A DNA stretch of 12,722 nt, from positions 1-12,722 of the forward strand of contig JAGWRY010000226.1 of assembly GCA_028869495.1 (NCBI GenBank), read 5' to 3'. Position numbers and translations under genes: made by a program. Source of the stretch: Elusimicrobiota bacterium. GTDB lineage: Bacteria; Elusimicrobiota; Elusimicrobia; UBA1565; UBA9628. Of the stretch, positions 1 through 6,631 are shown piece after piece (the stretch's first letter is position 1; every line of letters begins with the position of its first letter). Below the pieces are notes generated by a model, which saw nothing but the letters and a program-made list of their open reading frames with translations, made no database searches and had not been told where the DNA came from.

Positions 1-28
1 CGAGGGCGTCCTGCTCGCCCGGCCGTGA
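1..28 (+). CDS. C-terminal tail of an upstream gene (partial)
   Basis: In the second frame the first 28 bases read EGVLLARP and then stop at TGA (26-28). This TGA overlaps the GTG start of the sulfatase-like gene at 25, giving a GTGA stop-start junction like two others in this window (3866-3869 and 12310-12313). That recurrence is the only reason to think it is the end of a real upstream gene translationally coupled to the sulfatase. Eight residues are too few to identify a family. Confidence 0.35.
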
Positions 29-1407
29 CGAGGGCCGCGGGCGCCGCGCTGCTGGCGGCCCTGCTCCTCGCCGCGCGCGCCGCGGCGGCCGCGCCGCCGT
101 ACAACGTCGTCCTGATCGGCCTCGACGCCGCCCGCGCCGATCGCTTCGGCTGCTACGGCGGACCGCTGAAGGCCAGCCCCGCGGTCGACGCCTTCGCGAA
201 GACCGCCGTCGTCTTCGACCGCGCGGTCAGCCAGGCGAGCTGGACCCTGCCCAGCTTCGCCTCGCTCTTCACCGCCGAGGACACGCAGACGCACGGCCTG
301 ACCGACCCGAGCCGCCGCCTCGGGCCCGGGACCCGGACGCTGGCCCAGGTCCTGCGCGCACGGGGCTTCGCGACCGCCGCCTTCGCCAGCCCGCCGTTCT
401 TCGACCGGCGCTACGGCCTGGACCGCGGCTTCGACGACTACGTCGTCGGCCCGCGCACCCGCTCCTTCGCCGGCTCGATGCCGCTGGCCCTCGCCTGGCT
501 CGCGAAGCACCGCAAAAAGCGCTTCTTCCTGTTCCTGCACTCCAACGACGTCCACGCGCCCTACGACGCCCCGCCCCCCTACCGCGACGAGTTCGACCCC
601 GGCTACGCGGGACCGGCCAAGGGCCTGGACCCGAGCGTCTACTTCTTCATGGTCTACGACGGCGAGCTGACCCCCGACTTCGGCCCGCCGCCGTCGGCCG
701 CCTACGCGGCCCGCGTCGAGCGCATCCGCGCCGACCCCGCCAGCCGCGCCTACCTGGCCGCACGCTACCAGGCCGGGATCGCCTACGCCGACCATTTCCT
801 CGGCCGCCTCTGGTCGCGCCTGCGCGCGCTGGGGCTCGACCGGGACACGATCGTCGTCGTGCTCTCCGACCACGGCGAGGAGCTGGGCGAGCGCGGCCGC
901 TTCGGCCACAACTACGCGGTCTGGGACGACGTGACCCGCGTCCCGCTGATCGTGCGCGTCCCCGGGCTGAAGACGGCCGGGCCGCGCGTCGCCGCGCAGG
1001 TCCGCCTGATCGACGTCGCCCCGACGATCCTCGACGCCGAGGGCATCCCCGCACCGGCGGGCTTCGAGGGCGGCAGCCTCCTGCCCCTGCTCGAAGGCCG
1101 CGGCGGCGCCCCGTCCCGCCTCGCCTTCACCTCGAGCGACGTGCCCGGGCGGCGCCAGGCCCTCTTCGCCGTCGGCGACGGGCGCTGGAAGCTCGTCCGC
1201 GACGAGCGCCGCCCGGCCCCGGCGCTCTACGACCTGAAGGACGACCCCGGCGAGACGCGCGACGTCTCCGCCGCGCATCCGAAGACGGCGGCGCGGCTGG
1301 AGCGGGACCTGAGCGCCTGGCTCGCCCGCCCCGCCCCCGCCTCGGCCGGCGCGCCGCAGGACCGGGCCGCGCGCGAGGCCTTGAAGGCGGCCGGCTACCT
1401 GCCCTGA
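25..1407 (+). CDS. Secreted sulfatase-family hydrolase, Thr at the nucleophile position
   Basis: A 460-residue member of the sulfatase/alkaline phosphatase superfamily, probably exported. Residues 1-23 form an Ala/Leu-rich signal peptide, with likely cleavage just before APPYN. The first metal-binding strand is VVLIGLDAARADRFGCYG (Asp34). The catalytic segment is SWTLPSFASLFT (72-83): aligned with the sulfatase CxPSRxSLLTG signature, Thr74 lies where the formylglycine Cys/Ser normally is and Phe78 replaces Arg. The second metal site is SDHGEELGE (Asp282, His283), followed by FGHN. The C-terminal subdomain is intact, with RWKLV and ALYDLKDDPGETRDVS. A Thr nucleophile is known in the related LtaS and nucleotide pyrophosphatase/phosphodiesterase families, so this may act on a phosphodiester rather than a sulfate ester; that is inference. 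The GTG at 25 is chosen because it directly precedes the signal peptide and overlaps an upstream stop. The paralogue follows 38 nt downstream. Confidence 0.85.
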   Translation: MTRAAGAALLAALLLAARAAAAAPPYNVVLIGLDAARADRFGCYGGPLKASPAVDAFAKTAVVFDRAVSQASWTLPSFASLFTAEDTQTHGLTDPSRRLGPGTRTLAQVLRARGFATAAFASPPFFDRRYGLDRGFDDYVVGPRTRSFAGSMPLALAWLAKHRKKRFFLFLHSNDVHAPYDAPPPYRDEFDPGYAGPAKGLDPSVYFFMVYDGELTPDFGPPPSAAYAARVERIRADPASRAYLAARYQAGIAYADHFLGRLWSRLRALGLDRDTIVVVLSDHGEELGERGRFGHNYAVWDDVTRVPLIVRVPGLKTAGPRVAAQVRLIDVAPTILDAEGIPAPAGFEGGSLLPLLEGRGGAPSRLAFTSSDVPGRRQALFAVGDGRWKLVRDERRPAPALYDLKDDPGETRDVSAAHPKTAARLERDLSAWLARPAPASAGAPQDRAAREALKAAGYLP

Positions 1408-1430
1408 CGCTTCCCGCCGCGCCTGCGACT

Positions 1431-1439
1431 TGGTAGGAT
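1431..1439 (+). promoter_or_regulatory. Extended -10 promoter of the second sulfatase gene, probably leaderless
   Basis: TGG followed by TAGGAT (1434-1439) matches an extended -10 element (TGn plus a TAnnnT hexamer). The hexamer ends six bases (GGCGGC) before the ATG at 1446, so transcription would begin at or beside the start codon. There is no clear Shine-Dalgarno sequence and only a poor -35 (TTCCCG, 1411-1416). Near-identical boxes precede the genes starting at 5957 and 8757, which is the main support. Confidence 0.55.
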
Positions 1440-1445
1440 GGCGGC

Positions 1446-2552
1446 ATGAAGACCCTCGCCGCCCTCGCGCTCCTGCTCGCCGCCGTCCCGTCCCGGGCCG
1501 CGTCGCGCGCCCGCCCCAACATCGTCTTCCTCGACATCTGCTCGGCGCGCGCCGACCACTTCGGCGTCTACGGCTACAAGCGGGACACGACGCCGCGCCT
1601 CGACCGCCTGGCCCGCCGCGCCGCGGTCTTCGAGAACGCGATGTCCCAGAGCTCCTGGTGCCTGCCCAACTACGCGAGCCTGTTCACCGGCCAGCGCCCG
1701 GAGAACCACGGCCTCTACACGAACGTCCCGACCGGCATCCCGCGCTTCGAGACGACCCTGGCCGAGAAGCTGAAGGAGGGCGGCTACGAGACCGCGGCCT
1801 TCAGCGGCGGCGTCTACGAGATCCCGGCCTGGGGCCTGTCGCGCGGCTTCGATACCTACGTCAACATCTTCTCGACGTCGACGCCGGACCGCGTGCCCGC
1901 CCCGGTCGAGGACAACATGAAGGCGGTCGGCTCCTGGCTGAAGGGGCGCGGCAAGCAGAAGCCGTTCTTCCTGTATCTCGCGATCGACAACCTGCACGTC
2001 CCCTACCGCGCCTCGCATCCCGACGAGTACGCGAAGAAGCTGCCGGGCCCGCCGCTCCCGAAGGAGGACTTCGGCGTGCCCTTCGACCGGGCCTACAACG
2101 GCGAGACCTCGGGCTATCCGCCGGAGACGAAGGCCGCCGTCGCGGCCTTCAAGAAGGACCCGAACGCGCTGAAGCGCTACGTCGCCCGCTACGACGCGGC
2201 GGTCAACGACGTGGACGGGCAGATCGGCGTCCTGATCGCGCGCCTGAAGAAGGCCGGACTCTACGGCAACACGATCCTGATCATCACCGGCGACCACGGC
2301 GAGATGCTCGGCGAGCACGGCCTCCTCGGCCACACCGAGGGGCTCTACCAGCCCGTCCTGCACGTGCCGCTGATCGTGCGCGACCCGCGCGCGCCCGGCT
2401 CCTACGGCCGCCGCTACGGCCAGCTGATCGAGCGCGTGGACATGATGCCGACGATCCTGAGCATGGCCTCGGTCGGCTACGCGGGGTTGCCGCTGTCGGG
2501 CAAGAGCTTCCTGCCCGTCCTCGAGGACCCGCACGCGCCCTGGCGCCGCTAA
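1446..2552 (+). CDS. Secreted sulfatase-family hydrolase, Cys at the nucleophile position, cut short by in-frame TAA
   Basis: A 368-residue paralogue of the preceding gene. Residues 1-18 are a signal peptide (MKTLAALALLLAAVPSRA). Metal-binding Asp30 lies in VFLDICSARADHFGVYG. The catalytic segment is SSWCLPNYASLFTG, with Cys72 at the formylglycine position; Asn75 and Tyr76 replace the Ser-Arg of CxPSR. The second metal site is GDHGEMLGEHGLLGH (Asp283, His284). The protein stops at TAA (2550-2552) just after KSFLPVLEDPHAPWRR, before the C-terminal subdomain that completes the fold in the 460-residue paralogue. The same frame remains open after the TAA and encodes exactly that missing part. The gene is therefore a recent nonsense mutant, a consensus error or, less likely, a read-through gene. 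A -10-like box six bases before the ATG suggests its own promoter. Substrate unknown; the motif lacks the Arg that the formylglycine-generating enzyme normally recognises. Confidence 0.8.
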   Translation: MKTLAALALLLAAVPSRAASRARPNIVFLDICSARADHFGVYGYKRDTTPRLDRLARRAAVFENAMSQSSWCLPNYASLFTGQRPENHGLYTNVPTGIPRFETTLAEKLKEGGYETAAFSGGVYEIPAWGLSRGFDTYVNIFSTSTPDRVPAPVEDNMKAVGSWLKGRGKQKPFFLYLAIDNLHVPYRASHPDEYAKKLPGPPLPKEDFGVPFDRAYNGETSGYPPETKAAVAAFKKDPNALKRYVARYDAAVNDVDGQIGVLIARLKKAGLYGNTILIITGDHGEMLGEHGLLGHTEGLYQPVLHVPLIVRDPRAPGSYGRRYGQLIERVDMMPTILSMASVGYAGLPLSGKSFLPVLEDPHAPWRR

Positions 2553-2852
2553 GCGTCGGCCGACTCTCACCGCGACCTGGCCGAGGCCGAGCCGCCGATC
2601 CTGGAGGAGCGCGTCGTCCGCGACGAGCGCTGGAAGCTGATCGACTACCTGTACCGCGGCCGCTTCGAGCTCTACGACCTGAAGAACGACCCGGACGAGA
2701 CCCGCGACCTCAGCGGCGTCCGTCCGGACGTCGTCGCGCGCCTGTCCTACCAGATGGTCAAGGAGCTGGAGCTCGACCGGCCGCACGAGCCGGGTCCGTC
2801 CCTGCCTCCGGCGCCGGCCGCGGACCTCGACCGCGCCCGCCGCAAGGATTAG
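2553..2852 (+). pseudogene. Detached C-terminal subdomain of the second sulfatase-like gene
   Basis: Directly after the TAA at 2550-2552, the same reading frame continues for 99 codons to TAG (2850-2852). It encodes a typical sulfatase C-terminus: VVRDERWKLIDYLYRG, then FELYDLKNDPDETRDLSG, then a Pro-rich tail ending RARRKD. These blocks match RWKLV and ALYDLKDDPGETRDVS of the paralogue ending at 1407. No start codon with a ribosome site lies just after the TAA, so independent translation is unlikely. Restoring one sense codon, for example TAC (Tyr), would give a continuous protein of 468 residues, close to the paralogue's 460. No frameshift is needed. The final TAG lies three bases from the stop of the convergent permease gene. 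Confidence 0.8.
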
Positions 2853-2855
2853 CCC

Positions 2856-3869
2856 CTACTCCCAGCGGAAGAGCCAGGCCCCGGCGGCCAGGAAGACCGC
2901 CGTCATCGCGGCCAGGATCCACAGGTGGCCGGCGACCTGCGGCAGGGTCGCGCCCTCGGTCATCACCGCGCGCGCGGCGTCGATCACGTGCGTCAGCGGC
3001 AGGAGGTCGGCGAAGAGGCGCAGGGGGCGCGGCGCGCCGGCCAGGCTGAACCAGACGCCGGACAGGAACATCATCGGCCAGGAGATCAGGTTCAAGAGGC
3101 CGCCGGCCAGCTCCTCGCTGCCGGTGCGCGCGGCCAGCAGGAGGCCCAGCGAAACCAGGCAGGCCGCGCCGAGCGCGAAGATCAGGTAGAGGTCCAGGAG
3201 CGAGCCCAGGCGCACGAAGTGCAGGAAGAAGTCCGCGCCGTGGTAGACGGCCGCGAAGACGCCCATCACCAGCACCATCCGCGAGACGACCTGCGCGGCC
3301 AGGAACTCGAAGGCCGACAGCGGCGTCGCCTTCAAGCGCTTGAGGACCCCGTTCTTGCGGTAGCGCACGATCGCGTAGCCGACGCCGAACAGGGCCGAGA
3401 ACATCATGTTCATCGCGAGCAGGCCCGCGATCAGCCAGTCGACGTAGCGGATCGCGGGGCCGGCGACGACGCCGCGCACCGGCGCGGGGCCGGACCCGAG
3501 CGCGCCCAGCATCACCTTCTCGACGAGGTAGCCCTTCGGCGAGCTGTCGTTGAGCCAGTACTTGAGCGGGCGGCCGGGCTCGACGAGGAGGTCCAGCTCG
3601 TGATGGCGCAGCCGCGTCATCGCGAGGCCCCGGTCGGCGTACGGCACGAAGTCGAGGTATTTGGTCGTCGAGAGGGCCGTCGGGAGGTCCGCCGCCCGGC
3701 CCAGCACGCCGACCTTGAAGACGTCCTGCCCGCGGCCCGAGAACGCGAAGGCGAAGCCGAAGACGACGAGCAGCGGGAACAGCAGGTTCCAGCCCATCGC
3801 GCCGCGGTCGCGCAGGAACTCCTTGTTGCGCGCGACGAAGACCGCCCAGAAGCGCCGGAACGCGCTCAC
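2856..3869 (-). CDS. ABC-2 type transporter permease
   Basis: A 337-residue integral membrane protein, the permease partner of the adjoining ATPase. One membrane span near residues 24-43 (WNLLFPLLVVFGFAFAFSG) is followed by a large soluble loop of about 110 residues. About five more spans follow, starting with YVDWLIAGLLAMNMMFSALF and ending with WILAAMTAVFLAAGAWLF. This 1+5 topology with a large first loop, and the LLNLISWPMMFLSGVWF segment near the end, are typical of the ABC-2 (DrrB/NodJ/YhhJ-like) exporter family. The GTG start at 3869 overlaps the ATPase stop codon as GTGA, so the two are probably translated in a coupled way. An upstream in-frame extension runs antiparallel to nothing but through the ATPase gene in another frame and is rejected. 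Substrate cannot be told; drugs, lipids or polysaccharide precursors are exported by relatives. Confidence 0.88.
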   Translation of the reverse strand: MSAFRRFWAVFVARNKEFLRDRGAMGWNLLFPLLVVFGFAFAFSGRGQDVFKVGVLGRAADLPTALSTTKYLDFVPYADRGLAMTRLRHHELDLLVEPGRPLKYWLNDSSPKGYLVEKVMLGALGSGPAPVRGVVAGPAIRYVDWLIAGLLAMNMMFSALFGVGYAIVRYRKNGVLKRLKATPLSAFEFLAAQVVSRMVLVMGVFAAVYHGADFFLHFVRLGSLLDLYLIFALGAACLVSLGLLLAARTGSEELAGGLLNLISWPMMFLSGVWFSLAGAPRPLRLFADLLPLTHVIDAARAVMTEGATLPQVAGHLWILAAMTAVFLAAGAWLFRWE

Positions 3870-4759
3870 TCGCGCAGCCCTCGGCCGGTCAGGTGCAGGA
3901 ACAGGTCCTCGAGCGTGCGCGGGCGCACGGCCACGTGCGTCAGGCGCGAACCCTCGCCGCGCAGGGCGTCGAGCGCCCACTCGACGTCGGAGACGAGCAC
4001 CTCGACGACGCCGCCCCTCTCGCGCGCGGCGCCGGCCAGCTCCGCCGGGACCTTCGCGTCCTCGCGCGGCAGCTCGATCGTCACGCCGTCGAAGTGCTCC
4101 TTGAGCAGGCGGTCCGGCGGCCCCGCCGCGAGGATCCGGCCGCGGTCGACGATCGCGATCTCGTCGCAGAGCGCGTAGGCCTCGTCCATGTAGTGGGTCG
4201 TCAGGAGCGCGGTCTTGCCGCGCGCCTTGATCGCGCGGACCAGGTCCCAGAAGTTGCGCCGCGCCTGCGGGTCCAGGCCCGTCGTCGGCTCGTCGAGGAA
4301 CAGCACGTCCGGGTCGTTGACCAGCGCGACGGCCAGCAGGACGCGCTGGCGCTGTCCGCCGGAGAGCTTCCGGGCGTCCCGGTCGAGGAAGTCGCCGAGC
4401 TCGCACAGGCGCACGAGCTCCTCGCGCGGCGCCTCGCGCGGATAGAGCCTCCCGAAGAGGTCGAGCACCTCGCGCACGGTCAGGTGCTCCTGCAGGGCGG
4501 TCTGCTGGAACTGGATGCCGGAGCGCTCGCGGAACTCCGCTCCCGCCTTCGCGCCGCGGTAGAGGACCTCGCCCGCGTCGGCCGCGAGGATGCCCTCCAT
4601 GATCTCGATCGTCGTCGTCTTGCCCGCGCCGTTGGGCCCGAGCAGGCCGAAGCAGATGCCCTCGCGCACCGAGAGCGACAGCCCGTCCACCGCGTTCGAC
4701 GGCGCGCCCGGGTAGCGCTTGACGAGTCCGCGCGCCTCGAGGACCGGAGTCGCGCTCAC
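3866..4759 (-). CDS. ABC-2 type transporter ATP-binding protein (DrrA/NodI-like)
   Basis: A 297-residue cytoplasmic ATPase that powers the permease encoded after it. All the nucleotide-binding motifs are present in order: Walker A GPNGAGKTT (41-49), Q-loop region GIQFQQT (81-87), signature LSGGQRQR (132-139), Walker B VLFLDEP (152-158), D-loop GLDP and switch His189 in LLTTHYMDEA. The C-terminus RPRTLEDLFLHLTGRGLRE is the ending typical of DrrA/NodI-type exporter ATPases. The gene uses GTG at 4759, seven bases after the TGA of the upstream PLP-enzyme gene, with a modest GAGGG overlapping that stop. The three genes therefore look like one transcription unit driven from upstream of 5957. Its end overlaps the permease start by four bases. 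Confidence 0.92.
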   Translation of the reverse strand: MSATPVLEARGLVKRYPGAPSNAVDGLSLSVREGICFGLLGPNGAGKTTTIEIMEGILAADAGEVLYRGAKAGAEFRERSGIQFQQTALQEHLTVREVLDLFGRLYPREAPREELVRLCELGDFLDRDARKLSGGQRQRVLLAVALVNDPDVLFLDEPTTGLDPQARRNFWDLVRAIKARGKTALLTTHYMDEAYALCDEIAIVDRGRILAAGPPDRLLKEHFDGVTIELPREDAKVPAELAGAARERGGVVEVLVSDVEWALDALRGEGSRLTHVAVRPRTLEDLFLHLTGRGLRE

Positions 4760-4766
4760 CTCGCCC

Positions 4767-5957
4767 TCAGGGCTTCAGCGAGGCCACGATCGCCGAGTCG
4801 AGGTCCGCGAGCAGGTCCGCGGCGTCCTCGACGCCGACCGAGAGGCGGATCAGGCCGTCGGTCAGGCCCGCCTTCAGCCGCTCCTCGCGCGGGATCGCGC
4901 CGTGGGTCATGGTGGCCGGGTGCCCGATCAGCGACTCGACGCCGCCGAGGCTCTCGGCGAGCGCGAAGATCCGGCACGAGGAGATCATGCGCTTGGCGCG
5001 CTCGAGGTCGCCTTTCAGCTCGAAGGAGATCATCCCGCCGAAGCCCTTCATCTGGGCCTTCGCGATCTCGTGGCCCGGATGCGTCGGCAGGCCCGGGTAG
5101 TGGACCTTGGCGACCTCCGGATGCCCGAGCAGGTGCTTGGCGACGGCCAGCGCGTTCTCGCAGTGGCGCTCCAGGCGCAGGGGCAGGGTCTTCGCCCCGC
5201 GCAGAACCAGGAAGCAGTCGAGCGGGCCCGGCACCGCGCCGAGCGAGTTCTGCAGGAACTTGTATTTCTCGAAGAGCTCCCCGTCGCTCGTCAGCACCGC
5301 GCCGCCGACGACGTCCGAGTGGCCGCCCAGGTACTTCGTCGTCGAGTGGACGACGACGTCGGCGCCGAGAGACAGCGGACGCTGGAGCGCGGGACTCGCG
5401 AAGGTGTTGTCGACGGCCAGCTTCGCGCCCTTGGCGCGCGACAGAGCGGCCAAGGCGCGGATGTCGGCGATCTTGAGCAGAGGATTGGACGGCGTCTCGA
5501 CCCAAAGAAGCTTCGTCTCTTTCGTGAAGGCGTTCTCGACCGCTTCGAGATCGCTCATGTCGACGAACGTGAACTTCACGCCGAAGCGCGCGAAGACTTT
5601 CGTGAACGCGCGATACGTGCCGCCGTAGACGTCGTTGGCGCAAAGGACGTGATCGCCGGGATTCAAGGCCTCGACCACGGTCGAGATCGCGGCCATCCCC
5701 GACGCGAAGGCGAGGCCGTGAGCGGCCCCCTCGAGCGCGGCCAGGCAGGCCTCGAGCGCGCGCCGCGTCGGGTGGACGGTGCGCGAGTAGTCGTAGCCCT
5801 TGTGGCGATCCGGCCACTCCTGGACGTAGGTCGAGGTCAGGTAGACCGGCGTCATGATGGCGCCGGTGGCGGGGTCCGGGGTCTGGCCCGCGTGGACCGC
5901 GAGCGTCGAGAGTCCGGGCTCGCGGGTCTTCGCGGCGGGGTCGGGGCGTGAGCTCAT
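4767..5957 (-). CDS. Cystathionine gamma-lyase / gamma-synthase (Cys/Met metabolism PLP enzyme)
   Basis: A 396-residue fold-type I PLP enzyme, the usual length for the family. Residues 15-40 show the family N-terminus (GLSTLAVHAG, then TPVYLTSTY). YSRTVHPTRRALE is the phosphate-binding segment contributed across subunits, and ASGMAAI the PLP-phosphate loop. VDNTFASP carries the PLP-nitrogen Asp, and HSTTKYLGGHSDVVGG holds the catalytic Lys208. ESLGGVESLIGHPATMTH and GLIRLSVGVED near the C-terminus bind the substrate carboxylate. Gamma-lyase and gamma-synthase cannot be separated reliably by motif. The presence of a cystathionine beta-synthase gene at 10332-11711 favours gamma-lyase, making cysteine from cystathionine; this is inference. 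The ATG at 5957 is chosen because a promoter box ends six bases before it. It heads a unit with the two ABC transporter genes; why is not clear. Confidence 0.88.
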   Translation of the reverse strand: MSSRPDPAAKTREPGLSTLAVHAGQTPDPATGAIMTPVYLTSTYVQEWPDRHKGYDYSRTVHPTRRALEACLAALEGAAHGLAFASGMAAISTVVEALNPGDHVLCANDVYGGTYRAFTKVFARFGVKFTFVDMSDLEAVENAFTKETKLLWVETPSNPLLKIADIRALAALSRAKGAKLAVDNTFASPALQRPLSLGADVVVHSTTKYLGGHSDVVGGAVLTSDGELFEKYKFLQNSLGAVPGPLDCFLVLRGAKTLPLRLERHCENALAVAKHLLGHPEVAKVHYPGLPTHPGHEIAKAQMKGFGGMISFELKGDLERAKRMISSCRIFALAESLGGVESLIGHPATMTHGAIPREERLKAGLTDGLIRLSVGVEDAADLLADLDSAIVASLKP

Positions 5958-5963
5958 GCGCGC

Positions 5964-5972
5964 ATTCTAACA
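5964..5972 (-). promoter_or_regulatory. Extended -10 promoter of the PLP-enzyme/ABC operon, probably leaderless
   Basis: Reading the minus strand, TGT is followed by TAGAAT (5969 down to 5964), a good extended -10 element. Six bases (GCGCGC) separate it from the ATG at 5957, and there is no Shine-Dalgarno sequence. A start point at the usual distance would fall on or next to the ATG. No convincing -35 is seen, which fits an extended -10 promoter. A perfect palindrome CCGGCGCCGG (5991-6000) lies about 20 bases upstream and could be an operator, though in DNA this GC-rich it may be chance. Confidence 0.6.
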
Positions 5973-6061
5973 CTTTGGCCGCGGGAGGACCCGGCGCCGG
6001 ACAGAGCGGGCCGTTCCGTTGCAACTTTATTCTTTTTACTCCCCTCCCCTCGGACCCGCGC
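5973..6061. other. Divergent intergenic region with pyrimidine tract before the FAD synthetase gene
   Basis: This divergent region separates the minus-strand PLP-enzyme operon from the plus-strand FAD synthetase gene. It holds the palindrome CCGGCGCCGG (5991-6000) and a second palindrome GTTGCAAC (6018-6025). Directly after the latter comes a run from 6025 to 6050 in which 24 of 26 bases are pyrimidines, including TTTATTCTTTTTACT. This is by far the most AT-rich spot in the window and is the probable site of the FAD synthetase promoter. I cannot place a proper -35/-10 pair, and no purine-rich ribosome site precedes the ATG at 6062. No FMN riboswitch fits in the space. Confidence 0.4.
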
Positions 6062-6631
6062 ATGAAAGTCTACGCCAACGCCTTCGCCGCCGGCCGCGCC
6101 GCGCCCGGCGCGGTCGTCGCCGTCGGGAAGTTCGACGGCCTGCACCGCGGGCACGCCGCCCTCCTGCGCCTGGCCGCGCGCCGCGCCGCGGCGCTGGGGG
6201 CGCTCCTCCTCGTCGCGACCTTCGATCCGTCGCCGGAGGCCTTCTTCGACCGCGACGCGCACGCGCCGATCCAGACGCGCGCCCAGCTCCTCGCCGGGCT
6301 CGAGTCGCTGGGCGCGGACGCGGCGCTGTTCCTGCCGTTCACGCGGCGCCTGGTCTGCCAGGCCCCGCGCGCCTTCGCCCGCGACGTGCTGGGGCGGGCG
6401 CTGAAGGCCGCCGAGGTCTGCGTCGGCAGCGACTTCTGCTTCGGGGAGGACCGCGCCGGGCGGGTGCCGCACCTGCGCGAGTTCGGGCGCGAGTACGGCT
6501 TCGCGGTGCGCGCGGCGCCCCTCGTGCGCGTGGGCGGGCGGAAGGTCAGCTCGAGCGAGATCCGCCGCCTCCTCGCCGCCGGACGGCGGCGGGAGGCGGA
6601 ACGCCTGCTCGGACGGGCGCTTCCTTCTTAG
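6062..6631 (+). CDS. ribF: Stand-alone FAD synthetase (FMN adenylyltransferase) domain, RibF lacking the kinase half
   Basis: A 189-residue protein matching the N-terminal nucleotidyltransferase domain of RibF, which joins AMP to FMN to make FAD. Visible motifs are GKFDGLHRGH (22-31, with the HxGH ATP-binding signature), TFDPSPEAFF (53-62), GSDFCFGEDRAG (122-133) and KVSSSEIRRLLAAG (161-174), corresponding to the VSSTxIR segment. Typical bacterial RibF has about 310 residues, with a C-terminal riboflavin kinase domain. Here the protein ends at LLGRALPS, just where the kinase domain should begin, and the following DNA codes for E1 beta on the other strand, so the kinase is truly missing at this locus. 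A riboflavin kinase would have to come from elsewhere. ATG 6062 is preferred over the upstream in-frame start at 5948 because the family begins shortly before the GKFDG motif and the extra residues have no family character. Its TAG overlaps the convergent TAA of the next gene. Confidence 0.85.
   Translation: MKVYANAFAAGRAAPGAVVAVGKFDGLHRGHAALLRLAARRAAALGALLLVATFDPSPEAFFDRDAHAPIQTRAQLLAGLESLGADAALFLPFTRRLVCQAPRAFARDVLGRALKAAEVCVGSDFCFGEDRAGRVPHLREFGREYGFAVRAAPLVRVGGRKVSSSEIRRLLAAGRRREAERLLGRALPS

Noticed and set aside
2550..2552. Recoding of TAA as a sense codon in this organism.
   Set aside because: TAA ends the E1 beta gene at 6628-6630, where the protein has its expected length, so TAA works as a normal stop here.
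2856..4406. A longer 516-residue version of the ABC permease.
   Set aside because: The extra N-terminal part runs through the ATPase gene in another frame and is Arg/Ala-rich without family character. The GTG at 3869 overlapping the ATPase stop gives a normal ABC-2 permease.
5973..6061. Riboswitch or intrinsic terminator in the divergent region.
   Set aside because: The space is too short for an FMN or SAM riboswitch. The T-rich run is not preceded by a stable hairpin directly adjacent to it, and it lies at the start rather than the end of genes.
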